A stretch of DNA of 64,000 nt, from contig NW_019211459.1 in the NCBI RefSeq assembly GCF_002443255.2, positions 399,333-463,332 of the forward strand, written 5' to 3'. The translations under genes were made by a program, and so were the position numbers. Source of the stretch: Varroa destructor. Taxonomy: Eukaryota > Arthropoda > Arachnida > Mesostigmata > Varroidae. Position 1 is the first letter of the stretch. The number at the start of each line of letters is the position of its first letter. Of the stretch, positions 48,401 to 62,725 are shown piece after piece. Below the pieces are notes generated by a model that saw only the letters and a list, made by a program, of their open reading frames with translations, made no database searches and was not told the DNA's origin.

Positions 48401-51400
48401 ATCATTCTCGTTCACTAACACATTAGAGTAACATGGTCAAGTGCCATTGGCCACAAGGCATTCTTTCAAAAATATCGAATAAATATTTCATTTTACAACG
48501 AAATGTGCTTTTACCGTGGAGCAGCTTGTCTTATAACGACCTCACCTGATACTTTATTGACAAATAAATCTGACATCATCGATCTCAGCGTTTAATTGAA
48601 TCTAAAACTTTATTTGCTGCCGATTAGTCACCTCATCATCCGTTTACTATGAAAAAGCAGCAGCTCGTGATAACACAACGAGGGTCTCGAGTTCATCTCC
48701 TACAAGAAAAAAAAAAAAGTATTTCAAGGGTCCCATGTTAGGTGCATGAAAACTAGGGGGTTAATTTTGGTCATAATGGTAATGTTTAACGTCTATCGTG
48801 CATCTTTTCTCGCGTGTAATTGATCGTGAGGGTCGACTGGATTATTCGAAACACAGAGACCCTTCTTGATGTCACAGGTACAACTGTGATCTCTGAATCT
48901 TGCTGTATCAATGTAGAAGAACTTTAGCTGTTGCTATTCTGGAATGTAAGATGTTTTTTTTTTCATGTAAGAAATTTACAGTTTAGAAATTTAAGTTAAG
49001 AAAGTTAGGAGTATCCTAGGGAATGTGTACCCGATTAGCTATAACGTCATAAAGAATTACTGGGGAAGGTGCTATAGGTATGCATTCTAATCTCACATTT
49101 TGTTTATGAACTAATGCAGCTCTGTTTCACAGACTGCCTAAGATGAGTACGTATTTTTTTTTTTCGTATCTATTTTAAGATATTTTCACTCACGTCCCAG
49201 TTTCATCAGCCCACAGATCTAGACCAGGCATTTCTGATTATCAGCGAAATCTTTTTCAAGCATCTCTCTGATTAGCTGATCTAGATTTAATTTTGCATGC
49301 ATAGTTGTTAAACATCAATGAGCAATCTTCATGGCAAATACATTTATTAGTTGTACCTTTTATAACTCAAAGACAGAGTGTGTCTGAACAGATCCTCTGT
49401 GCGACGAAGGCTTTTGTCACAGAAGACCCCACAGATCTATGTTATAAATCTGTCATATAATACAGATAAGACGTAAAATTAGATCAAGTCTAATTGTATG
49501 TCCACTAAATCTTTTCCTTATTCACAATGGCCATAGCAAAGTCCGTCTGTTGGCGGCCTCGTATGGGAAACTCGGAACTCCGAACGGATTTTGTCACAAA
49601 GTCTGTTAAATGTACTACTTCGCCTTGTAAGCATTTCGTTCAATATGAATGTTCTGTGTGGTCAGAATCTGTCGAAGCATTGCCTGTAAATTTGCATTAC
49701 CCTAAATAATCTTGGTACCGATGGCTTACCAGAAGCAATCGACTGTAGGACACGCTACATTGCGTATTGTCCTCGTTGACACATAGAAGCAACAACTGAA
49801 ACCACGAGTAACTAAATCTAGACAATATGAGGGCTTAAGACATTTCTCGATTTGGCTTTCCTCGATTCGGAATGTGGCGTCTTTTCGTCACACGACCACA
49901 CTACATTCAGGAGGCTCTTTTGGGAACTCGAAGTTCTAAGGTGTAGTCACTTTTCCTGCGGTCTTTAAGCTTCCAATTTCCGTCCTGGAACTGTTTTTAG
50001 CGACCCATTTCGCCCACACCTTCCTCTTCGAAAATAGGAACTCGATCAATGAGCGCTCGTCTCTAGCACCAGTATTTTTCCTTCTAGATGCATTACCTAT
50101 TGTCGATACTGAATTAGCTTGCAGCCTCTGAAGACTTGGTCGACATATTTACAAAGGTTTCTCTGTCAACATTAGCTTGTCTTCTAGCTATTTACTGTTC
50201 TTGAGCCACTAAATATGGCGCCGAGCGAGCCAATGCAAGTTTTCTTGGCTAGACTATTTGTTGGCGGGAAGGGGAATGTGTCTAGTTAATCAAAAACTTC
50301 AATTAGGCTATACAAGTTGGTATTCGCGAGATAATAGGAGGACTGCAATAACAGGATGGAAAGGAATCGACGGCTCAACATGTGGCTGAAACAGTACACA
50401 ATAGCCGCGATCAAAATTAGGCTGTGAGCATGAAGAGAGTATATCTAAATGGCCACTGGCATGTACAGGAATACAAGAGTTATCTAAAGTTATCATATGA
50501 GAATATTTTGCCTTCTACTTTGATTGTCCGTTGAGGTAAAAGGACCTTCATCACACGCGAGCAAAGGAAACATAAATACATGGGCACACCTGATAATGTA
50601 GTGAAAATGAATGAAATTCAGATTTCGCTCAAGGTGTGCGGATTGAAACGCAGAGAAAGTGGCGACATTGCGAAAGATACTCGACTAAATACGTAGAAAG
50701 GCGAAATATAGCGGAATGGGAAAACGTAAGTTCACTGTGTTTCTTTTGGAACTAGATGGAACATGTACATTATTAGAATAAGCGAGTATAACAATATGTC
50801 GCACCGAAATGCTCCACCGCCAATTGCTGGATGAGCCAAACTGCACGCGATTAAACGGAAAAAAAAAATCGAATCTTATTTAATATGAATTGTAGAGAAA
50901 TCAACGAAAAGAAGATCGCGTTTTATCGATTTGGGCTTTGGGATTTGGGCGATTGGGAACATTATTCGTTATGCCGTTACAAGGTGACATCTATTTAAGC
51001 AAACGCTAAATTACCAAAATCGGATCAAGCGTATGTTCAACTAGACATAGACAACAACGACCGTATGTTCACGCTATTTCAGGGCTTCACGCGAATAAGT
51101 TCTATAGCAAACATCTATCGAGTGATGCCAATAGGAAGGAGAATATGCTCTAACCAAGCTAGAGTTAGCCTGTTTGGACGCACAACACCAAAAACATTTC
51201 TGCCTGGTGTCTAAAGCTGCAGGCCAACAATGCTGAATGAAAATAAACGGCAGATCGTCTAATATGCACCACAAAAGTATAGGAAAACATTTAGGTGTTA
51301 ACTTATAGTGTAGACCTAGCGAATACACAACAGCCATATGGCAAATTACATACGTGCATCGGGAGCTTGTTGGCTCGTTTGTACTACGAGCGCGTACAAT

Positions 51401-52345
51401 AGTTTTAGCGTGCCTGATGGCAGTCTATTTTCCTATGATAGAAGGACAGGAGGATACCATGACGAATAGGCACAGACATGCTGTAAAGCTATTGCTTAAG
51501 CTTTGAAGCCCTTTGAAGGTTAGATTGCTCTGCCTAATATACAAATTGCTATTTTAGATTAAATTAGTGGCAGCACAGTTGTGAAAGAGATAGTATGGAT
51601 CCGCATGATGTATGTGTGCATAGAACACTAGTAAAGGGTTCTTTCCGTATATGACTGGATAATAATCATTTGGCTAACTGTCAATTTTTCCTTTGTTCAC
51701 TTTTACAATCGCAACGTACGCCCGGCTAAGCGTTTTATGTAACAATAATTTGGTCAAATCACAGACGCCTACGCGCGACGTGGGTACGACGCGAAGGGGC
51801 TACTCTATTTTAAATGCATTACCGTCGGTGTGTCAGCAAATGGTCACAATAACATATGATTACCACGCAGTTTCGTAGGCCTGTTAGGAGAACTTCAGAT
51901 AAGTTCAGCAAAATTCTTCCCGACCAAGTCTGTGGAGTGGAGTTAGTCCTTGATGGCATAATGAAGAGGCCATTCTGACGGCGTACAGGTGTCAAACAAT
52001 ACAAAAAAAAGGTAAGCACTTTTTCCTTGAGCCTAGGCACTGTCATTTCGAGGCAATCGCTATTTCATAGAATTCTGTATAACGCCTTGACAATGCAGTG
52101 AACATTGATCAAGCTTCTAGATAAGTCAAATTCAAGAGACGTGAAGCTGGAGCCGCTGGACACTATTTTATAAGTAACTGTCACCTTTTAGAAGATTAAA
52201 ATTACGTCACTTGTATAAAAATGCTACCAAGCAATTTTTGTGCGACGTATGTGTGACTCCGCGTCATTTTTATGTGTGGCGCCTGTTTGATCTACTGAAG
52301 TTTCAAGTATGTAATAGAAAATTTTCAAACTGATTAATCTATATA
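45401..52345. other. AT-rich intergenic, no gene seen
   Basis: No frame shows a family pattern, cysteine spacing or splice-consistent extension. The longest, on the minus strand at about 46,163-46,579, has ordinary composition and no recognisable domain. Homopolymer A and T runs are frequent. Confidence 0.6.
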
Positions 52346-52445
52346 NNNNNNNNNNNNNNNNNNNNNNNNNNNNNNNNNNNNNNNNNNNNNNNNNNNNNNN
52401 NNNNNNNNNNNNNNNNNNNNNNNNNNNNNNNNNNNNNNNNNNNNN
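52346..52445. other. Assembly gap of 100 N
   Basis: Exactly 100 consecutive N, the usual placeholder for a gap of unknown length. The flanks are AT-rich and non-coding. Confidence 0.98.
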
Positions 52446-54386
52446 GTATAACCACCTATATGAGCCAGAGTGACTTAATGGAGAAAAAAAATATTCGCAG
52501 TACGACCTAGCTAGCTATCCATAGCTGTTACTCAGCATATTTCTCGCATAGTCATCATCGCACCTCATGTTAATCATTATAATTTGCACATAACGAACAT
52601 TTTCATATGCAATTTTTTACCTACATTTTTCGACAAAAGGTAAGATTTACGCGAAGAACTATTCCCCAGGTTAACTGAATTTAATTCAATGCACAGTAAC
52701 TGGACCAAGCTAACAATATTGTTTCAGAGTTTGAAATAATTTGAAGAAAAGAAATATATTACATTTAAAAATGGTAAAGCATTGCTATTTAGAAAGTGTT
52801 TATCCAGAAGATGTTCTGTCTAACTGCACGGTGTGTAAACAATCCATGTAAAATTTTAACAATTATATTACGTTCAAAGAAATCAACACTCTTTCCATTT
52901 CCGCAGTCACCGAATGCTCCAAATGGCACCTTGGAAATATTTGAACCAATTGAACTCTATCACTTAGAAGATAATAAGGATACATTGATTTTGGGATATC
53001 TACTTGTGTCCTTCATTCGCGTTCACAGTATTGCCGCTATTAGAGCATCGCTACGAATTTTCGAAGTGCCGCTTACACAAAAATTCGAAAAGTGGCTAAA
53101 AGAATGAGAGAGGGTAACTGGTACGTCGCACGTGCTCAATTCGTCTGCTAAACTAACTATACATATGCTGCTAGTTCTAACGTATTTTCGTAAGCTGCAA
53201 AAATGTTGCCGAATAAAGACATGACCGCGCTGTTGAAAATAGTAAATTGATGATGTGGCTTTATTTAGCAACTATAGAACAAACTATTACGACAACGACC
53301 TCACTACGACGTCCATTGGGAGCCGCTGGGCTTTCCGAGCGGCCCATTTTAGTTTTGCATTTAACCTCATTCGTAGTTTGTTCTTCAATTATGTTTTTGT
53401 TTCAGTTCATCTTTCTTGTTTCGATAATTGCAATATCGGTCACATTGCGTCTCTATTATGCCCGCATTACCTATCTATCTCACCCGTCTCTAATCTATTT
53501 ATCATCAGTATTCGTCGTGAATTTTGCCTTCTCTTCAAATTATTATCACCTAACTCAGTGACGTTCATATTTAGCCAGCTTATCCATGTAGTGACCATCA
53601 GTTCAAGTAATTATAGTATAATCTATATCAATATAATTAGCGCTTTGCTGGATGGAACCGTCGTAGTTTTATTCATCGGGTATTCATTATAACCATTATT
53701 ATTTTCGACCGCTGTATTACGTCTTCATTGACTATGAACAGCATTTTTCCATTAAACGGGGTCAGCTTACCAGCTAAAGAGGACACTTCCTGCCACCTTT
53801 ACGATTTCTCAGATTGTCTTATGAGAAACTGATCATCAAGACTGGTTACGTATTTCTTCGTTATAATTGTTGTTAAGTATTTTGATTTTTCCTTCCACCT
53901 GGTTCAACTGGAGGATCAGATTGGCTTAGGCCCGATAATTTTCTTAATCCCGAAGCGAAGCCTGCAAGCAGATTGTACAGAGAGGAAGGACTGTGTCGTC
54001 ATTTCCTTGTTATCATTATGATCGACTTATTTGCCTCTTGTCATCAATCCGATATCACGATACACTTGCTATCTTAGCATAATTTGTTCTACTCACGTTT
54101 CTGTTTTATTACCGTTAGCTGTGATAATATTAAAACATGGCCCTGTTTGTCTCTTTAAGCCTATATACTTCCTGTCGTGGTCTTGTAGAAATCTGTCGTT
54201 CTTATCGATAGTTGGGTAATCGATGTACGTTAAATTGTTTCCTATGCAGACAGCATCTTCTCTCGGACCCTCCAGGTATTCGATGACTTTTTGCGAAGGC
54301 GGATGGCACTGGCCTTTCTCAATCTATACCTCCCTAGCTCTATCTATTTTCGGCGGAACAGTAATAATGTTGCTATTGGATTAACC

Positions 54387-54391
<5 letters not shown>

Positions 54392-54445
<54 letters not shown>
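54392..54445. repeat. TA dinucleotide repeat (27 units)
   Basis: 54 uninterrupted bases of TA in the intergenic region. It is likely length-variable and prone to assembly error. Confidence 0.95.
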
Positions 54446-54446
<1 letters not shown>

Positions 54447-57118
54447 CCAATATCGTGCAGGCGTTGTGTATATAGTTGCCCCTGTTCCGTTTTCCCTCGC
54501 TTTTCTTTTAGACAGACACAAGCACACACAGACACACAGAAGAGCCCGTGGGTCTCGCTATTAGTTAAGAGAAAGTGTTGCGCGCATCGTCGACCATGCT
54601 GGACCCCTGCTGTTGTTAGTTTACCTGATGTTGTTATTGTTGTTGCTTCTACTATCTTGTCCGTGTTCATCAGGCCATCCATCAGACCCACATATTTTTG
54701 GGTTATCGTATGAAGACAGACCGGAGATTTATCAATTGATCATCATCCAGTTACTATCCATCGAGTTCCTAAGCCAATCAATTATATCAACTGCTCTCAA
54801 TAAACTGACAAGTTTAGTACTACATTTTTGACTTTTGTCTATTGATCGGTCTGCCTGCTGATTTGTCTTCTATAGATCGGCATACATTAATGGATTTAGA
54901 CACGAAAATAACACGATTGTACGGCCATTTCCTCGGTACGTGTGTCGGCAACGGGACAGAAAGTAAGGGGGCGGCACATTCGCAATATTTATATGGGGCA
55001 ATAAGTGACTCGCTTTATTTAGATTTAGCGTCAGGGGATACGAGTACCGGGTCGCACAATGAGAATTCAACGTGCTCATCTGTCCCGTGTGTGAGAATGT
55101 ATTTATGAAGTTTGTTTAGCAATTAATTGTTTGTAATGAAATTGTTCGTTCAGACACTCAGCTAATTTTCTTTTTCTGTTTCGATTTATGGCGAAATACT
55201 GTATAAGCTATCGCATACTAAAAGGCCGGCTGTATCAGCAAGCGTGGTACAGTGTAACTATTTTCTATTCGGACACAAAGAAGCTAAAAAACAACTTTAA
55301 AACCGTTTCTAAGCAATGTCATATTGTCCTTAGGGTCGACTTAATCCCCCTAATATCGTAATGCACAAAGTGATTAGCTGAAGATATTTAAAACTGATAA
55401 TTGTCTTCGAAACGTGATTCGGTCTTCTCCAAATTAGCTATCGGTGATATCGAAGGCGTTTGTTATTAAAATCTATAACAGTTCAGACGTACACACAGGT
55501 GCGTCTGCATCTAGCATCCGCCGAATTGATATCTTAACCTTTGTATCGCGTAAGTCGAAGCTTCAGGTGTCGAGCGAGGCTCAACTAAAAATCGTTTACT
55601 AGCACACTTTGAATTCGTACTTCGAAAATCGAGTGATGACTATGGCGGGCACAATGCTGACAGTGGGGTAACTTATTATTACACAGAGAGGAAAAAATCA
55701 TTTACACATTGCATACTATACAAGAGTATTGTTTTTCAAAGGTGTTCGCAACAGGAATCGCTTGTTGGCGACCTACTTTGGTAACCAATCGCTTATTATA
55801 ACCTATCGTATTAGACGTAGTCTATAAAGTAATATTTAACGGGACTTCTAGTATATACGTGCGGGCACTCTGCACTGCATTTTCTAGCCTAACACAGAGA
55901 AACCAGTGCCTTTTTTCGAAACGCTATTTTATTTCTCAACGTAAACTAAAGCGTGACGCTTTACACGTTTTTCAATGATGATTCTATCTCTTTAATTCGT
56001 TCGAATAATTATTGGCATATTGGCCTGACAAGTAGGCATACGAATGTCTCCTCTTTCAACAGAAATCTTTGATCTGTAAATCCTCTTCAGGCCAGCAAAC
56101 AAAAAAAAAGTCGCTAGAAGCTAGAGAGAGTGAATGCTTTGTGTGGTAGCCAATTCGAGCGGCGATTCGTTAACCTTTTTTACCTTGGCAAGCCCTGAAG
56201 TGTGAGACAGTACATTGCGTTGGTGGGTGAGCAAGTCTTCAATCAGAGTGTGAGAAATACATCTTCTCGAATGACTCACAACCTTTGCTACTCGAGAGTC
56301 GATTCGTAAACTTCGGAGATGTTATCAGTCTTTGGTCGCTGCAGTCTTGGGCCGCCCCACCGACCCAGCACCAAGCAAACCCGTTTAAAATCATCTACCC
56401 AAAATTTCACTGTAGTAAAGAATAGTGAAAAGTTCCCACAATTTTTTTTTATATGGGCGTATTGCCAAGTACAGACATTTAATGACGGCTCGATATTCAT
56501 CTGGTTCTAGTTTTATAGAACCACAAACATTGACTGACGTAAATGACTGTTATTCGAAGGCAAGCAAACATCCAACACAGCGTAAGATGTCGCGAGTGTT
56601 GTTTAACAACGCGTAACTACGCCAGCAAAATTCCTTCCATGGATAAACTCAAGCAGAGAGTAAGTAGTTTGCTTCTCAACCCGCTTGTATGTAAAAAAAA
56701 ATAGAGCAGATCTACTGTGGGGTTGAAAAGTCTCGTTCGATCAGATATTATTAGTACGGCGCCCTGATTCGTGAATTGCATTTTTGAGGTACCATTGCGT
56801 ATGTTCTGTATAGAACAACATGTGCAAACGAAGTCATTCTGTGAAACGACTGCAGGCAGCATAAGGTTTTTGTTCTCAGCTGCCGCTGTAACTTGTCAAG
56901 CGAGCGCGTGTCAAAATCTGGTTTGGCATTAGCAGGCCTTGGCGACAGAGCGGCTAGGGCGTGTTGAAATCGCTTCGGTGAACTCACCTTTTTTCGACAA
57001 TAAAGTTCTATGTAATGCATGGCATACGTGTTTAGCAGATACAGAGGTGGTCTGCTGACGTTTACGAATAATTAGACATCTCCGTTCGCTCCAGCCCGCC
57101 TACTGCGAATCATTACGT

Positions 57119-57213
57119 GAGACGGAGACAGAAAAAGAAGCAGAGGAGGAAGGGGGAAGGAATAGGAGGAGAGAGGGGTGGGAAGAGGAGGAAGGGTGGA
57201 AGGATGAGGAAGG
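57119..57213. repeat. Purine-rich (GGA/GAA) low-complexity tract
   Basis: About 95 bases almost entirely A and G on the plus strand (GAGGAGGAAGGGGGAAGG and similar). Such mirror-like polypurine tracts can form triplex DNA. Confidence 0.85.
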
Positions 57214-60200
57214 CTTGGTATCGAAGGTGAGCAGTATAAATTCTGAATACGTTTTTAGTCACTATATAATCACGTTACGCTGTCCCCTGCCTATTTTAAT
57301 CATAATTTCTTTGATAGCGCCGCTATAGTTCGACCTTGTTTTGTCTGTGTTCCTGTCGTGCTGTTGCCGATTTAGTTCGGCAATCGGCAATTGACAGCCC
57401 CGTAGCTTGGGCGTCTCGACCTTATAGAGATCAAGGCGCGTGTACGGATGCCACTAACGCTCTCCATCCTCAGCAACTTAAAGTTCGTCCTGTTGCAGAT
57501 CAGCTGAGAAGCCGACGTCTGCGGCATAGCCAGTTACATCGATGGTGTAAAATGATTCGGCGTTATCCTCCTCCCGAAGATGACTGTGATGATAGTAACT
57601 GTACCCTGACTACTATCTATAGCACAAAGCACCTAGACAGGACGGTCTGTGTCCCATGTGCCTTTGCTGCTTCGCTAATAGGGGCCATGCTTATCTTACA
57701 GGGGCGAAATTGTGCATGTAAAAAAAGAAGCCTAAATACAACTGAGTAACTTTAAAAGACATAGAACAAATTTTACGTTTGCGAAATATCGAGGCTCATT
57801 GGGTCGCAGCTCATTTCTATTTCGTCATGTCTATTGCACTAAAGAAACACACGACGAGGAGAACAACTTTTCAACGACAATTATAGTAAAATAGTTTTAT
57901 TTTCTTCATTTGACCCAGCATTGTATCTTACATATATACGAATAACCCTCATTTTATGCAGTCGAAGGATCGGGGGATTCATGATCACATCGTTAATATT
58001 ACATTAGACAATTAACAGCCAAAGTGGCCCTCGACAGCTCATATTTTGGTAGTCACAGAGCGGTATGGTAAATATATAATCGAATGACTGGTTGTTTATA
58101 GCTGCTGGGCCAATGAAACTACTTCTACCATTTGTTTCCGTCCCCATCTACGAGTTCATAGTATATTTCTATGCTTATTATCATCATCATCATTATTATT
58201 ATAATCAGCTTAAGTGCCATTACGGTGAGGACTCCTGTTCAGCTGTTGTATACGGATTCTGATAAATCTGAAAAGAAATGCTTGCCTTGTTGAACTAACG
58301 TAAATAATTTAAACGAGAGATCGACTGAGCTCTGCATTGCCCCTGCGTAAGTTTAACGAATAGCGTATAATAATAGAAACAGTAATTCATACAGTGTGCG
58401 GTCGCTATTGCTGGATATTGTTATCGGTTTTTGGCGCTAATCTGACGTTGGTCTTCTTTACGTCATTGAAGGTATATATTTTTGTCGTTCGGTGGCGTTT
58501 TATGATAATTAGCGGCCCGCCGATGTTGGGATTTTGTTTTCATTGTCATATTTAATATAGTAGTTATAGTGGTAGAAATTACTGTTTTTGCTAGTGAGAT
58601 AATTACTTGGTAATACCATCTGTTGAAACTTTCCTTGGTGATTTTGGCGAGGTGAAGGCATTCGTGGTGGTCTACCTTCTGGCGCTCAAGTGTCCAGAGT
58701 TGTGTAATGTCTGGCTGTTCTCTTGGGCTTGAGATTTACTTGCGTCGGAAACAGGAGACGGGGTTGAAGTAACACTGATGGTAGCGCAACTGCCGTTTGG
58801 ATGGCGCCCCTCCGTCGACAAAGCCGTTCGCTCTACCCCGGACGCGGCCTAGACCGCCCTGCATCATTAATGCCTCGATCAGGTTGTTATACCGCTCTTC
58901 TCTCTATGTGGCAAACAAGTAATAAGATCACAAGGACAAAAGATAGACTGCTCGTTATTTCATCACAGGAAGCACAAGCGCAAGCGCTCTCTCTCTAAAA
59001 ACAGCTGACCTGATTTGCCAACTACACTTACCCAAGTTTTAATGCCGGATAAATATTCGAGAGCGCTAATTATAATCTGTTATCAGCTTGTTTCCTTACT
59101 CTAGCTATGTTCTAGATTTGAGGCAGGCCTTAGCTGCATTAGGCGGACATGAAGATCGCGTTGAACGTTGTAAAATACGTGGCCCTTTCGACGTGTTGGT
59201 AATTCATGATCTGCATCATGTTCTAAATATTCATCTCTACTCCTCAGCGCAGCGTTTGTTACCTTCGTTTGGAGTTCCAATGACAGTGGAAGCAATTACT
59301 TATTGCATTTTTCAAGGTTACATTCTGCTTAACTTTGGCTTCCAACAATGATGTAACACCAGTAGAAAAAAAAAAGCTCGCATTTTATCTTTTCACTTTC
59401 AAAGTGTGTGCTTAGGCGATTATTGGCTCAGAAGAGAGGTGCATAGATCATCGACTGTATGTCTACTTCGTTCCGAATTTAGACAGTTAAAGAATCATAC
59501 TGCTGCTATTGTGATTGACTCGCAGGATCCTCGGCACACATAGGATGTACACCAATGAGTAGACCGAAGAGACAGCTTGCCCAACTGTTGTAAATCCCAA
59601 AAGACATATATACACAACACTGCTGATGTCGTGTCACTAACAGGTTTTACGGTGTATAAAAGTAATAAGTGTTAGCTTGGCCTTCAACCAGACCGACAGA
59701 AAAGTCAGATCTTTCGCGATGGAAATAAGAATAGATAAACTGATGTCTTAAGAAAGCCACTGCACCATCGGGTGTGCCGGTGCGTCGTGGTAGAGAAAAT
59801 TGTTACCTCTCAGGTATACACAGACTACAGGGTTTAAGGTCGGTACATATACAGTGAACATCAGCTTCGCGCGAAACATCTAAAATAGGCACAAATACAT
59901 CTTATGCAATGTTCACGGTTCACTTAAGATAGATCGAAGGTCTGACGAAGGATTCCAGAGATGAAGCTTTCTATATACTGTGCAATAGTGTAAATTGTAA
60001 ATGAAACACTTATTGAATAAAACGTTCTTTGTTTGCGTATGCTGCATAGTATGTGTTGAATATTTAAAGAATAGATCATTTCCAGTCTTTTCTTTTCCCG
60101 TTTCTTACCCACTAACATCAAAATATTTTGTCTTTTGGAAAACTTGCGTGAATCCTATAAGAACGAAACTTGAATGAGTGCCACGAGATAATTGTTCCGG

Positions 60201-62685
60201 CTTGACGGATAAGACGTTTCACGAGCCTCGTGGATCTGGCATGACAATAAAACAAGACAACACTACCGGACAACATAGATATAAGTTGGACTGAGCAGGT
60301 TCGAAACAAAAAAAAAAATTATTGTTCTGTTATGCAAGCCACCAAAAACACGATGGCCGACTGAAAGCTCATGACCTGACGCATCACGAGTGGACTTTAG
60401 TCTACACCGCTGAAAAATGGCGGGAGCTGCGCCCCACGAGGAGTAAGCAGACTCCTCCTCCTGATAAAGAAAAGGCGTTCTTCTTCAGCAGTAGGCGCAA
60501 CGCCTGAGCACACACCTCAAAGCTGCCCAGGGGCGTCGTCAGCTATTTGCTAGTGTGTCCATTTTACTCGTCGTCCGACTCCTACGCCCTTAAAGCGCCG
60601 TTCTCTACTAAATAAGAGACCCACGTCTTCACTTTTGAACATCAAGATGAATACACATCCATCAAAGAGGCAGTAAAGCTGTAGTAAAATAAAAAACGGC
60701 AATCATTCAATGAAACATTCGTTGGCGTCGTTGCCGTTCGTCTTTATTTGATTAAGCTATGAATAAATAGGATCATTTTATGTATTAGGCACTTATACGA
60801 GTAACGGTTCACATCTGTAAACATCGAACAGGACACACTTGAGATACTTTGCTTGCCTATTGTCGCCATTTAGTAGGACGGCATTGAAGGCGAGATAAGC
60901 TCTGGTCTTGTAGTTATAGGTATCCAAACTGGCTTCCAGCTTAGCCAAGTTACTCTGCTTAAATGTTTTGTTTGCTGCACACATATTTAAAAACGAATTC
61001 GATAAGGGACGTTTTATCATTGAAAAGCGTTTACCGGAACATTTCGATTAACAGTCCTTACACACTGAAATGGAATAACAAATCAGCGATAGCCTTTACT
61101 GGGTTGGGCCGACACCACTACCAACAATAACCTGAACCTGGAAGACAATGTCCTAAAGGCACGAGTGAGAAGCATGGGCCTTAGATCAATCTACTTATCT
61201 TCTAGTTACAATGTGGTAAAGTTAAATAAAATAAATTAAACTGTGAGTGTTCCGAATAGTTGGGCGCATTATTCGTATGCGAGCTATGAAACATTCAACA
61301 TATATATGGAACGGTACTGAATTTGGTATAGATCTAGCAAAATTCGTAGGCAATAGTATCTTATAGAATGTGTGTCTGGGTTTTGGGAAAATTGCACATA
61401 GAACACTGGAAAATGGTTCAACGATAGAAAAGTAAACAAATGTTTATATAAAAACGTGGCTATACCAGCATTAATACTTTTTTTCTCGCTAATATACAGT
61501 AGATAAAAATAGTATTTAGAGGAAAGCAACATCGGTTAAAGAAACGATCACATAAACTCAATGTATTGTAACAAGCTACAAATAAGAAGGTAGATCGATA
61601 AAAGCACGCCCAGCACTTCCGGGTACTGGCCCGTAATCATTGGCCGTATATGACCGTCATGAATAGTTTATGTGCATATATAATTCCATGCTTGAATGGC
61701 TGGCATATTTTTGACGGTTGTGCCTTTAACCGCATAAAAAAATTAGAATATATGTCAGTATTTTATGCGCATCATTTAATCGAGGATTTTCGATGAAAAT
61801 TCGGCATTAAAATGAAACGGCTCATCTACATACCGCTATGCACGCTCCCCAATACGACCATGTCTGAACATCGTTGGGTTAATGGGCTTTATCGGTTAGC
61901 GCCATGAGAATATGCTTTCTCATGTACATTTTACTTGACCCGCTTACCTACGCCGCCAAAGTGAGATTTTCTCCAATAAGCTTCCATTGTACCGTGTGTA
62001 ACAAACCAGCAGTAGATCGATGCTATTGCAGTGCCATGCTGACCGTTCAGCCGTGCCCAACAGGCTCCGCATTGTCTGGACATATAGACTACAGGTGTCT
62101 GTAGCCCGTTTGCCTCGTTAACCGCTAAAGGAGTTTCTGTCAAACGAGTGCTGAATAAAAGGATTTAGCTCGTAAAGTCAGCAGGTTCCACTTGGCGTCT
62201 TATTAAGTCGCTCACTCAGTGGGAGTCGCTCCTTCATGCGCATGCTTCAGTATCACAGCGTCACCATATGGCAAAACTAGCAAACGATCGTAAGAATAGC
62301 CGAATTCATCAATACACACGATCAAATAACGCTTCTGAGACTCAAACGATTCAGCATAATAAGTGAGCTGGTGAGTTCTGTATCTTTCACCCCGTCTGAT
62401 CGAGATGGCGAATCCATTGATTTAACTAGGCGCGTGACTAGGTGTAGATCGGGTCGCTTGCCAAGCAATGCCACACTTTGTTTACGATAAGCAAGCTCAA
62501 TTTAACGATAAGTCTTTGCAGGTAGCGGCAGAGTCTGCAACTCCAAAAAATGTATTTTTGTATTGAGCATGGGAGATTTGCGCAGGGAGCAATCAGTGCA
62601 CATGGTTTCGTGTACTATGTCAGGTATAAAAAGCGTTGGGCATTACCTCAGACGGACTCGATGCATATGAGTCTGATTTGAAGTT

Positions 62686-62725
62686 GGTAACTGCCTGTTT
62701 GCCCCAGAGCCTACTGGCAGTTACC
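62686..62725. repeat. 10-bp inverted repeat with 20-nt loop
   Basis: GGTAACTGCC (62,686-62,695) and its exact reverse complement GGCAGTTACC (62,716-62,725). A second imperfect pair (GACTC ... GAGTC) lies just upstream at about 62,655-62,674. Confidence 0.8.

Noticed and set aside
53255..53692. 145-codon plus-strand frame
   Set aside because: It starts at a non-ATG codon and is rich in Ser, Ile, Phe and Leu, as expected from T/C-rich intergenic DNA. No domain.
57336..57749. 137-codon plus-strand frame with a hydrophobic stretch near its end
   Set aside because: It begins at a TTG. The internal ATG leaves only 65 codons. No homolog recognised and no splice context.
59101..59295. Minus-strand frame with a faint resemblance to an ADAMTS prodomain strand
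   Set aside because: Similarity covers only a few residues, and the plus strand is equally open. No metalloprotease exon found nearby.
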